Below are positions 7,830 through 12,196 of a DNA stretch of 15,637 nucleotides, piece after piece. Source of the DNA: Candidatus Heimdallarchaeota archaeon LC_3 (lineage in GTDB: Archaea > Asgardarchaeota > Heimdallarchaeia > Hodarchaeales > LC-3); the NCBI GenBank assembly GCA_001940645.1, contig MDVS01000099.1:1-15637 (forward strand). The letters run 5' to 3'. The number at the start of each line of letters is the position of its first letter. Position 1 is the stretch's first letter. The notes beneath the pieces were generated by a model. The model was given only the letters and a program-made list of their open reading frames with translations. It was not told the origin of the DNA and searched no databases. The position numbers were made by a program, and so were the translations under genes.

Positions 7830-8123
7830 ATGAACAAACAATTAAAGATTATTGAAAATAAAATTCTTGCTTTAAAAAATGAGTTAGAAAATGTCCAAGG
7901 AGGAAAACAAGCTCACTTAGAACAATTAGCAAAAGCTAATCCTCTATGGATGCAATTAGACACATCAGAACAACAAATAATACAAAGAATAGCTGAACAT
8001 AATAATTTCAAGAAGACACTGGAGGACATGATCAATGGACAAGGAAAATCTGAAGAACCAACAAAAAGAAGAAAACGGACTATTGATCCAGAACCTGAAG
8101 AACAAGATAAAAAAACTAAATGA
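7830..8123 (+). CDS. Coiled-coil protein (97 aa)
   Basis: Starts 2 nt after the zinc-ribbon gene; AAGGAA (7813-7818) lies 11 nt upstream. Residues 1-70 form a Leu/Ile/Glu/Lys helix with heptad spacing (LKIIENKILALKNELENVQ, then EQQIIQRIAEHNNFKKTLEDMI). The last 30 residues are a charged, disordered-looking tail (KRRKRTIDPEPEEQDKKTK). The tail region (8035-8123) is also coding in another frame for the next gene. It may be a fibre or tail assembly chaperone, or a lysis-control protein. No motif decides between these. Confidence 0.6.
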   Translation: MNKQLKIIENKILALKNELENVQGGKQAHLEQLAKANPLWMQLDTSEQQIIQRIAEHNNFKKTLEDMINGQGKSEEPTKRRKRTIDPEPEEQDKKTK

Positions 8124-8460
8124 TCTTGAATTAAAATCTCTTTTGAATCAAACAAATGGAACTCCAAAGTTAGATGCTCTTCGAACAACTCTAATTGATG
8201 CAATAAGTGATCCAGAAATAGTTCCTCCCTATGAACTGAAATTACTTTATATTAGTACTTTTCATCTCCCTACGGACACCCCCGAAATGATGCAATTGCA
8301 TGAGATCCAATTTGGTTATAAGAAAGAACAAGCTGAAATGAAAAGAGAAATGAAGTTTATGCGTTATATGATCATAGGTTTAGCTATTGGTTCAGGTTTA
8401 TTGAAAATTATTACTGTTGATGTGTTAGAAGCTTTTCTTCGTGGATGGGGATTATTTTGA
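8035..8460 (+). CDS. Protein with C-terminal membrane segment (141 aa), possible lysis/holin-related
   Basis: GGAGG (8021-8025) lies 9 nt ahead of ATG 8035, the best ribosome binding site in this area, so the 89-nt overlap with the preceding gene is probably real. Residues 1-45 are a Lys/Asn/Leu-rich coil and residues 46-100 a soluble amphipathic part. Residues 109-127 (MRYMIIGLAIGSGLLKIIT) form one membrane helix near the C-terminus, followed by an amphipathic end. A tail-anchored membrane protein at the end of the late operon fits a holin-like or lysis-control role, or an anchor for virion components. No known family is recognised. Confidence 0.65.
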   Translation: MDKENLKNQQKEENGLLIQNLKNKIKKLNDLELKSLLNQTNGTPKLDALRTTLIDAISDPEIVPPYELKLLYISTFHLPTDTPEMMQLHEIQFGYKKEQAEMKREMKFMRYMIIGLAIGSGLLKIITVDVLEAFLRGWGLF

Positions 8461-8663
8461 AAAACAGATATTTTATTTTTTTCTTTCCAGGTGTAATCTT
8501 TAAACATATTATAATATTAACTAAAAAATCATTATTTATTATTAAGAAAATTCTTTGGAATAAAATTATGAAATGGGTTTATCGGAAAATACTTTTTTTA
8601 CCATTAAAGATTATGCGCTTTTTAGGATTTTCCACTTTAGCGATATCAGCTTTACTTCAATAA
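8445..8663 (+). CDS. Small basic hydrophobic protein (72 aa), possible membrane/lysis protein
   Basis: The frame overlaps the preceding gene by 16 nt and is extremely rich in Ile, Phe, Leu and Lys: a hydrophobic segment (YFIFFFPGVIFKHIIILT, about 9-26), a basic amphipathic middle, and a second hydrophobic end (FLGFSTLAISALL). No good ribosome binding site precedes ATG 8445 (CGTGG only), so it would depend on translational coupling; an internal ATG at 8570 is the alternative. Such cationic membrane peptides occur as holins or toxins, but AT-rich DNA can give this composition by chance. Confidence 0.45.
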   Translation: MGIILKNRYFIFFFPGVIFKHIIILTKKSLFIIKKILWNKIMKWVYRKILFLPLKIMRFLGFSTLAISALLQ

Positions 8664-8714
8664 TTGGATCTCTTCTCTAGTGACTTATCTGATTTTTGAT
8701 TATTCATTTCAACT

Positions 8715-8728
8715 AAATATCGATATTT
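8715..8728. repeat. 14-bp perfect palindrome AAATATCGATATTT
   Basis: A perfect even-length palindrome that does not extend further. It lies about 50 bp after the last late gene. It could be a protein-binding site; the AT-rich context makes chance occurrence possible. Confidence 0.6.
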
Positions 8729-8779
8729 GAACATAATACTAATACTAGGGGCAGTTATGTTTTAGTTGAGAAAAACAAG

Positions 8780-8789
8780 TTCCTAGGAA
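8780..8789. repeat. 10-bp palindrome TTCCTAGGAA
   Basis: A perfect palindrome. It shares TTCC...GGAA half-sites with the two repeat families further right in this region, here with a 2-bp spacer. Confidence 0.5.
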
Positions 8790-8917
8790 GTGCTGTTAGA
8801 ATGGTTTAGACAAAACAGCTAGTAACAAAGGGGGTTAAAAGAAAGGAATCGACATGTTACGCGGGTATTGCATAAAAAACCCGACAAAAAGGAAAAACAA
8901 TATCCTAGATTTTTTAT

Positions 8918-8944
8918 CTTCCCACTATATGGAAGGTATATTTC
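8918..8944 (+). repeat. 27-bp direct repeat, copy A
   Basis: Contains the dyad CTTCC-cactatat-GGAAG and then a TATATTTC tail. It matches copy B at 26 of 27 positions. The TATA-like centre and inverted arms suggest an operator or iteron. Confidence 0.8.
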
Positions 8945-8946
8945 AC

Positions 8947-8973
8947 CTTCCCACTATATGGAAGATATATTTC
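8947..8973 (+). repeat. 27-bp direct repeat, copy B
   Basis: Follows copy A with 2 bp between them (29-bp period), differing only by a G-to-A change after GGAAG. The tandem arrangement suggests cooperative protein binding. Confidence 0.8.
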
Positions 8974-9084
8974 TGTTATTATGAAATTTATTACTATGAT
9001 GATTTACTCGAAACTTTTACAAAAGGGGTTAGAAGAATTTCCAATAATTGCACCTGGATGCTAAGTTTGTAAAAATATCGCTTA

Positions 9085-9108
9085 ACCCCTATGTTTCCAT
9101 TGGAACTT
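9085..9108 (+). repeat. 24-bp direct repeat, copy 1
   Basis: Begins ACCCCTATG and contains TTCCATTGGAA, an 11-bp dyad with a single central base. It is identical over 24 bp to copy 2, 39 bp further right, and is preceded by TTA so that it also includes the recurrent TAACCCC motif. Confidence 0.85.
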
Positions 9109-9123
9109 TTCCTTGTACTTTTT

Positions 9124-9147
9124 ACCCCTATGTTTCCATTGGAACTT
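9124..9147 (+). repeat. 24-bp direct repeat, copy 2
   Basis: An exact 24-bp copy of 9085-9108. The sequences on both sides of the pair diverge at once, so the conserved core is sharply bounded, as expected of a binding site rather than a decayed duplication. Confidence 0.85.
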
Positions 9148-9218
9148 ATCCTAAACAATGTAATGCATGTTATGACCATATATAAAGGACCCACACCCCT
9201 ATCCTGCCACTCCAACCC

Positions 9219-9275
9219 TATATAATATATAGCATTAAAGCTAATTATTATTATATTATAACTATATTATATTTA
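9219..9275. other. AT-rich tract, possible DNA unwinding element
   Basis: Only five G/C in 57 bp, made of TATAATATAT and TTATTATTATATTATA-type runs. It lies between the 24-bp direct repeats and the 19-bp palindrome. That is where an easily melted segment would be in an iteron-type origin. Confidence 0.45.
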
Positions 9276-9319
9276 CAAGTATCCATGAGGTATTACAAAA
9301 GTTTCAAAAAAGAGTTTTT

Positions 9320-9338
9320 CTGATCCCCAGGGGATCAG
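9320..9338. repeat. 19-bp perfect palindrome CTGATCCCCAGGGGATCAG
   Basis: Two 9-bp arms around one A, the longest perfect palindrome in the window and GC-richer than its surroundings. It abuts the TATA-like GTAAATATT at 9338-9346, where a regulator or archaeal initiation factor could be blocked or helped. A cruciform or dimer-resolution site is an alternative. Confidence 0.75.
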
Positions 9339-9377
9339 TAAATATTCTCCAATGGAAATATTGGGGTCTGTCTCATG
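9338..9377 (+). promoter_or_regulatory. Candidate rightward archaeal promoter with short leader
   Basis: GTAAATATT (9338-9346) would place a start near 9368-9370. GGGGTCT (9363-9369) and ATG 9375 follow. The probable terminase promoter also has GTAAATATTT (15461) followed by GGGGTCT (15483), with 22 bp instead of 25 bp between them. An inverted copy of the 24-bp repeat lies between TATA and start, as an operator would. It is unclear whether the product is a peptide or an RNA. Confidence 0.35.
9349..9367 (-). repeat. Inverted, partial third copy of the 24-bp repeat
   Basis: CCAATGGAAATATTGGGGT matches the reverse complement of the 9085/9124 repeats at 16 of 19 positions, including the CCAATGGAAA dyad and the GGGGT end. 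Together the three copies flank the AT-rich tract. Confidence 0.65.
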
Positions 9378-9440
9378 GAACAATTACAAGAAATTACAAA
9401 GTGGGCCCACGATAATTATTTAAAGAGAAAGATATCTTAG
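9375..9440 (+). CDS. Micro-ORF (21 aa) after candidate promoter
   Basis: MEQLQEITKWAHDNYLKRKI plus Ser. It reads like a normal amphipathic helix and is preceded by GGGGT 7 nt upstream and a TATA-like box. It may be a leader peptide, a regulatory peptide, a remnant of a lost gene, or chance. The perfect palindrome GTGGGCCCAC (9401-9410) lies inside it. Confidence 0.25.
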   Translation: MEQLQEITKWAHDNYLKRKIS

Positions 9441-9514
9441 AAAATTAGAACATAACTGTCATCAAACTTAGGGGTTGTGTTCCCTGTATCGAAGTCGATG
9501 ACTGTAAAATCCAT
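9437..9514 (-). pseudogene. Micro-ORF (25 aa) resembling the start of a DEDD exonuclease
   Basis: The peptide begins MDFTVIDFDTGNTT and stops after 25 residues. Many DnaQ-like exonucleases begin with a strand of the type 'FxxIDFETxN' (Exo I motif), so this could be the stub of a lost exonuclease gene. No ribosome binding site lies at the right distance, the second acidic residue is Asp rather than Glu, and the frame does not resume downstream. The likeness may be chance. Confidence 0.15.
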
Positions 9515-9609
9515 ATTTGTTTGTTAATATCTTTATGGATCATCCTTCCATGGTTTGAGTAAATTAAATGCAGATAATAGGTCAATAGCAACCCCGTTCA
9601 CTATCCTTG

Positions 9610-9664
9610 AAAAAAGGGGTTAATTCATTCAGGTTTTTTTCATTTTACTGTTTGGATTAACCCC
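9610..9664 (-). terminator. Terminator-like hairpin after the leftward operon
   Basis: Read on the minus strand, GGGGTTAAT (9664-9656) and its exact complement ATTAACCCC (9624-9616) form a 9-bp stem with a 31-nt loop, followed by six T residues (9615-9610). It lies just past the stop codon of the last leftward gene. The same GGGGTTA half-site appears at the divergent promoter, so it may also bind a regulator. Confidence 0.6.
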
Positions 9665-9672
9665 GTATAATT

Positions 9673-9873
9673 TTACTTTGATGACACAAATTTCATTAAA
9701 TCCGATATCTTAACATTTTCGTAGCCATGTTCTTTCAAAAAATCTCTAAAACAATAGTACAAAGTACATTCATCATGATCACATTGATCACAATGCTTAA
9801 CTGTTTTTTCAAACCATCTATTGGCCATAAAGGCATAATTACTAATCATTACTTCTTCTGCTTTTTCTGTCAT
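9673..9873 (-). CDS. Small Cys-rich protein (66 aa)
   Basis: Last gene of the leftward operon. ATG 9873 overlaps the stop of the ribbon-helix-helix gene, and GAGGAG lies about 8 nt upstream. An N-terminal helix (ISNYAFMANRWFEKTVKHC) precedes CDQCDHDECTLYYC, that is CxxC-x4-C-x4-C, which could hold zinc or an iron-sulfur centre. A C-terminal helix follows (FRDFLKEHGYENVKISDLMK). Co-transcription with the small regulator suggests a partner or accessory DNA-binding role, but no family is recognised. Confidence 0.65.
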   Translation of the reverse strand: MTEKAEEVMISNYAFMANRWFEKTVKHCDQCDHDECTLYYCFRDFLKEHGYENVKISDLMKFVSSK

Positions 9874-10022
9874 CTTAACATCTCCTCATATTCTTCCAAT
9901 AATTTATTGGTAGCACTTCTGATAAAATCTCCAAAAGAACGAAAATAACCTTTTCTAACAAGAGAATATATTTTATCTTTTGTTAAATCATTAATTCTAA
10001 TAGATGTTGTTTTTCTCTTCAT
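9870..10022 (-). CDS. Ribbon-helix-helix (CopG/Arc-type) transcription regulator (50 aa)
   Basis: The protein opens MKRKTTSIRINDLTKDKIYS and continues LVRKGYFRSFGDFIRSATNK. A short basic strand (TTSIRI) is followed by helix A (LTKDKIYSLVRKG), a turn containing FRSFGDFI, and helix B (RSATNKLLEEYEEML). This is the canonical archaeal RHH layout, where a 'SxSEFIR' turn normally follows; here it is SFGDFIR. Such proteins dimerise and bind paired short sites with the strand in the major groove. It sits in the operon whose promoter holds an inverted repeat, so autoregulation is likely. GAGGAC upstream is a somewhat distant ribosome binding site. Confidence 0.85.
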   Translation of the reverse strand: MKRKTTSIRINDLTKDKIYSLVRKGYFRSFGDFIRSATNKLLEEYEEMLR

Positions 10023-10045
10023 TATTTTTCAAACGTCCTCTATTT

Positions 10046-10138
10046 CTACTTTGACGACTCATTAAATGGACATTCATGATATAATGGACAATTTTTACAA
10101 TCAGGGTTTTTACCACAATATGTTTCTTTAGTTTCCAT
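10046..10138 (-). CDS. 30-aa mini-protein resembling an endonuclease III iron-sulfur loop
   Basis: ATG 10138 has GGAG about 10 nt upstream. The peptide is METKETYCGKNPDCKNCPLY then HECPFNESSK. The cysteines are spaced C-x5-C-x2-C-x5-C, with 'NPxCxxCPLxxxC' around them. The [4Fe-4S] loop at the end of endonuclease III/MutY glycosylases is C-x6-C-x2-C-x5-C with very similar filler residues. Here the loop stands alone, without the glycosylase fold. It may bind an iron-sulfur cluster or zinc and act on DNA or as a partner subunit. The frame lies in an operon gap that otherwise has no gene. Confidence 0.55.
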   Translation of the reverse strand: METKETYCGKNPDCKNCPLYHECPFNESSK

Positions 10139-10158
10139 TTTTTATGTCTCCAATTTAA

Positions 10159-10473
10159 TCAACCCATTCCCTTAAGTGGATAACTTGCTTGTATCTCTTG
10201 CTTAAGAGTTCGGTCACAAGACTTGCATATTCCGATAAAAACAATGCTATTTAACGATACAAAATGCCCACAAATAGGACATTTATGTCGATTCTCAAGG
10301 ATTTTATATTGCAGGTGAGGATTTTCTTCTATTTCAACCATCATTCTTTTCATAGCTGCTTTGTGACTCATATAAACAAGTCTTTGACTACCTGATCCTA
10401 AAGCAGGTGTCCAATCATGTTTTTTTGAAGAATATACCCCTGAATTTTTCTTATAGATAACAAATTCATTCAA
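10159..10473 (-). CDS. Zinc-ribbon protein (104 aa)
   Basis: Starts with TTG 10473, sharing TTGA with the preceding stop; no in-frame ATG is near. Residues 1-60 are a small mixed domain (NEFVIYKKNSGVYSSKKHDW, then KAAMKRMMVEIEENP). Residues 61-90 form CPICG-x14-CKSC, a classic zinc ribbon, and the C-terminus is a short helix. It may bind nucleic acid or be an anti-host factor. Translational coupling with the 185-aa gene suggests they work together. No family is recognised. Confidence 0.7.
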   Translation of the reverse strand: MNEFVIYKKNSGVYSSKKHDWTPALGSGSQRLVYMSHKAAMKRMMVEIEENPHLQYKILENRHKCPICGHFVSLNSIVFIGICKSCDRTLKQEIQASYPLKGMG

Positions 10474-11027
10474 ATATTTTTTTCAACTCCTGGGAATACA
10501 CTTTGTAAATTTTTGCACTGAGCTTTAATTTCATCAGTGCATTTTTTTCTAAAGAACTCCTGATTCTCTAACAAACAAATCCAATTATTACTAATGATAA
10601 ATTTTTCATGGAAGCGTTCCATTGTGAAACCTGGATTCAGTTTGAATGTTCGTATTCTGCAATAACAAGCTTTTGGAGTTTTATCTTTTTTTTGTTGAGA
10701 ATCGTATTCTTTTTGGAAGTCTCCTTTCTTATCTACTCCACAATCCAAGCAAACAGCATGTTTAGGATAATAATCCCAATCGTGATTACAATTTAATTGA
10801 ATTATTGAATTGACTTTTTTTGTGTCAGCTTGACTACGAACAAAAGGATAAAATATTAATTCTCTTAGAACAGTAATTCTTTTCTCTTTCCATGCATGAG
10901 TAATTACATATTTCTTGCCATTCCAAATGGTAGAACAACAGAAATTGTAATCTTCATCAAAGATACTATTGAATCCATCTCCCCATTCCTCATTATACTT
11001 TGTTCTAGTAGGATATTTATTTCTCAT
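10470..11027 (-). CDS. Cys/His-rich protein of unknown function (185 aa)
   Basis: GGAGGA lies about 8 nt before ATG 11027, a strong site. The first 75 residues are beta-like and aromatic (WNGKKYVITHAWKEKRITVL). A metal site CNHDWDYYPKHAVCLDCG (about 80-97; C-x-H...C-x2-C) resembles the short 'CxHxW...CxxCG' knuckles common in viral proteins. Further cysteines follow (ACYCR, WICLL, KKCTDEIKAQCK). It is the largest gene of the leftward operon. Several Cys/His groups suggest two or more metal sites. Function unknown. Confidence 0.7.
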   Translation of the reverse strand: MRNKYPTRTKYNEEWGDGFNSIFDEDYNFCCSTIWNGKKYVITHAWKEKRITVLRELIFYPFVRSQADTKKVNSIIQLNCNHDWDYYPKHAVCLDCGVDKKGDFQKEYDSQQKKDKTPKACYCRIRTFKLNPGFTMERFHEKFIISNNWICLLENQEFFRKKCTDEIKAQCKNLQSVFPGVEKNI

Positions 11028-11030
11028 TAT

Positions 11031-11174
11031 TTATTCCTCCGTAAATCTATCAAGAACTTCTTGAGCATAATCCATCTGGTAATCATCAGGTAATTGTTTC
11101 ATTAATTCATCTAACTTGTTAAGTATTGAATCAATTCTGTTTATTTCTTTTTCAGTTGTTTTGTTTACTGACAT
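11031..11174 (-). CDS. Small acidic helical protein (47 aa), first gene of leftward operon
   Basis: MSVNKTTEKEINRIDSILNK followed by LDELMKQLPDDYQMDYAQEV and LDRFTEE. It is a pair of amphipathic helices without cysteines. Its ATG lies about 10 nt downstream of the predicted transcription start and has no ribosome binding site, as for leaderless or near-leaderless archaeal messages. The stop codon lies inside the GGAGGAATAAAT site of the next gene. Function unknown; size and position fit a small regulator or inhibitor. Confidence 0.65.
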   Translation of the reverse strand: MSVNKTTEKEINRIDSILNKLDELMKQLPDDYQMDYAQEVLDRFTEE

Positions 11175-11179
11175 TTTAT

Positions 11180-11218
11180 TTCTATATTACCTATAGAAAG
11201 GGGGGTTATAAACTTTGG
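11180..11218 (-). promoter_or_regulatory. Leftward operon promoter
   Basis: On the minus strand CCAAA-GTTTATAA (11218-11206) is a BRE/TATA-type element. It places a start near 11183, giving a leader of about 10 nt to ATG 11174. The TATA box overlaps the left arm of the inverted repeat at 11202-11227. Confidence 0.6.
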
Positions 11219-11227
11219 TATAACCCC
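11202..11227. promoter_or_regulatory. Candidate operator: 9-bp inverted repeat GGGGTTATA / TATAACCCC
   Basis: Perfect 9-bp arms separated by 8 bp (AACTTTGG), placed between divergent promoters and over the leftward TATA box. The GGGGTTA half-site recurs at 8831, 9025, 9083, 9616 and 9658. The ribbon-helix-helix protein of the leftward operon is the obvious candidate to bind it (inference). Confidence 0.6.
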
Positions 11228-11240
11228 ATGGATACCGGGT

Positions 11241-11290
11241 GAAAAGGTTTATTAACCCTAACAATAGTTGATAAAATAAAGTGAATAACT
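11241..11290 (+). promoter_or_regulatory. Rightward operon promoter
   Basis: GAAAAGG-TTTATTAA (11241-11255) resembles BRE plus TATA and predicts a start near 11278, with a leader of about 13 nt before ATG 11291. ATTAACCC (11251-11258) is one base short of the GGGGTTAAT motif and overlaps the TATA box, so the same regulator could act on both directions. Confidence 0.55.
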
Positions 11291-11503
11291 ATGCCAAGAA
11301 AACTAAAAAAGGATCAGTTTGTCAAAGAAAGACAGCTGATTGCTAATCACATTAAATTATTGATCAATTTCTTTTCTCGTACAAAGTCAGCTACTGATAA
11401 AGTAATGGATTGGAAAGAAAGGCAGGTATTGAACAATTTTATCATGACCGCGGGAAAATTAATTGCTAAATTAGAAAAAAGTGAGGTAATTAAAATTGAG
11501 TAA
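11291..11503 (+). CDS. Small basic helical protein (70 aa)
   Basis: First gene of the rightward operon. It is Lys/Arg-rich at the start (PRKLKKDQFVKERQ), then two long helices (IANHIKLLINFFSRTKSATD, MDWKERQVLNNFIMTAGKLI). There is no membrane segment and no cysteine. Its end overlaps the next gene by 8 nt, so translation is coupled. It could be a small DNA-binding or early host-takeover protein. No family is recognised. Confidence 0.65.
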   Translation: MPRKLKKDQFVKERQLIANHIKLLINFFSRTKSATDKVMDWKERQVLNNFIMTAGKLIAKLEKSEVIKIE

Positions 11504-12053
11504 AGAAAAGAAATTCACGAAAGCTCCACCTAAATGCAGGGAATGTAAAAAAGTATTGAAGTGGCCTGAATGGACAGGTTCACCTTCGAAACCAGTAGAA
11601 GAGGATGGATCCGAACATTTTTGCTCTAAAGATGAAAAAGAATCAGCTAAATTCGAACGGGAGGCAAAACCCATTCGACAAGATCTAGAAGAAGACTTTC
11701 TTGATCAGGATTTAGAGACTGATCTAAAAGAACAACCTAAAGATTTAACTGAAAGAACTGATTTAAGACCTGCAGAACCAGGTGAAATTGTAAAAGATAA
11801 AATCCCTAATACAGCTAAAATGAGGATAACAAAAATAGCTGTATCAAGGACCACATCAGTAAATTATGGTGTAGCAAAAGAATATTCAGTTGAAAAGGAG
11901 TCAACACTAGATTCCTTTACTTTAGGGATGGAGATAGATACTGATGCTAATTGGACTCAAACCGAAAACATGACCAAGGACTTGATAAAATTAATCAATT
12001 ATATAACTAAAGTTGAGTTCAAAGAAAAAACTGTTCTGAGGTTGTTAAAATGA
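11496..12053 (+). CDS. Protein with N-terminal Cys motif and C-terminal beta domain (185 aa)
   Basis: The start is TTG 11496, supported by GAGGT (11483-11487) 8 nt upstream. Residues 13-45 contain CRECKKVLKWPEW and a later FCSKDEK, a partial zinc-finger-like site. Residues about 50-105 are acidic and disordered (LEEDFLDQDLETDLKEQ). Residues 107-170 begin MRITKIAVSRTTSVNYGVAK and run into a strand-rich part ending in a helix. That resembles a small domain common in viral replication or recombination modules ('ITKIxVS...NYG..YxSxxIxxxxE'). The resemblance is from memory of the pattern, so function stays open. It overlaps its neighbours by 8 and 4 nt. Confidence 0.7.
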   Translation: MSKEKKFTKAPPKCRECKKVLKWPEWTGSPSKPVEEDGSEHFCSKDEKESAKFEREAKPIRQDLEEDFLDQDLETDLKEQPKDLTERTDLRPAEPGEIVKDKIPNTAKMRITKIAVSRTTSVNYGVAKEYSVEKESTLDSFTLGMEIDTDANWTQTENMTKDLIKLINYITKVEFKEKTVLRLLK

Positions 12054-12196
12054 ATTTTTTCTGTTGGTTTGGTTTACATAAAGAGAAAATCGATTTTGAT
12101 CAATTACCTAAGAAATTAGTTTTAAAATGTTCAAAATGCGGAAAAATAATTTTTGAAAGAAATGGTCATAAAGTAGTATTTGGTGAAAGGAAATGA
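12050..12196 (+). CDS. Small zinc-binding protein (48 aa), DUF1660-like pattern
   Basis: ATGA overlaps at both ends show it is part of the operon. The start is MNFFCWFGLHKEKIDFDQLP, followed by LKCSKCGKIIFER. The pattern C-x3-G-x-H-K ... C-x2-C-G-K is the one seen in many small prophage proteins (DUF1660-type), where Cys/His pairs hold one zinc. Their function is unknown. The last codons (FGERK) also contain the GGTGAAAGG ribosome binding site of the following gene. Confidence 0.75.
   Translation: MNFFCWFGLHKEKIDFDQLPKKLVLKCSKCGKIIFERNGHKVVFGERK

Larger units (their letters stand above)
8664..9672. other. 1-kb repeat-rich non-coding region; candidate origin / regulatory hub
   Basis: Genes converge on this segment from both sides and no long frame with a ribosome binding site or protein-like composition crosses it. 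In order it contains a 14-bp palindrome (8715), a 10-bp palindrome (8780), two 27-bp repeats (8918, 8947), two 24-bp repeats (9085, 9124), a 57-bp tract with only five G/C (9219-9275), a 19-bp palindrome (9320), an inverted partial copy of the 24-bp repeat (9349), GTGGGCCCAC (9401) and a terminator-like hairpin (9610). Clusters of repeats beside an AT-rich tract are typical of replication origins, but no initiator gene is visible here. A regulatory or packaging role is also possible. Confidence 0.6.

Noticed and set aside
7913..8203. 96-aa - strand frame opposite the coiled-coil genes
   Set aside because: Antisense shadow; its Ser/Cys-rich composition mirrors Lys/Glu-rich codons on the other strand.
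8860..8890. CGGGT...ACCCG stem-loop as a terminator or small RNA
   Set aside because: The stem is only 5 bp with a 12-nt loop and has no T-tract after it, so it is not distinguishable from chance.
8854..9072. 72-aa + strand frame in the gene desert
   Set aside because: It is built across the two 27-bp repeats, has no good ribosome binding site and has an odd Tyr/Ile-rich composition. Conserved dyads explain the sequence better.
8918..9147. CRISPR array
   Set aside because: The repeats come only in pairs of two different sequences and the spacing (2 bp and 15 bp) is too short for spacers.
8994..9215. 73-aa - strand frame in the gene desert
   Set aside because: Its repeated SSNGNIGVK segments are only the 24-bp DNA repeats read in one frame.
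9457..9501. tRNA-like fold (GTCATC...GATGAC with an internal G/C stem)
   Set aside because: No T-loop GTTCRA motif, no anticodon arm and no acceptor pairing could be made; no tRNA was recognised anywhere in the window.
9727..9948. 73-aa + strand frame opposite the Cys-rich and RHH genes
   Set aside because: The minus-strand genes here overlap neatly and have motifs; this frame has none.
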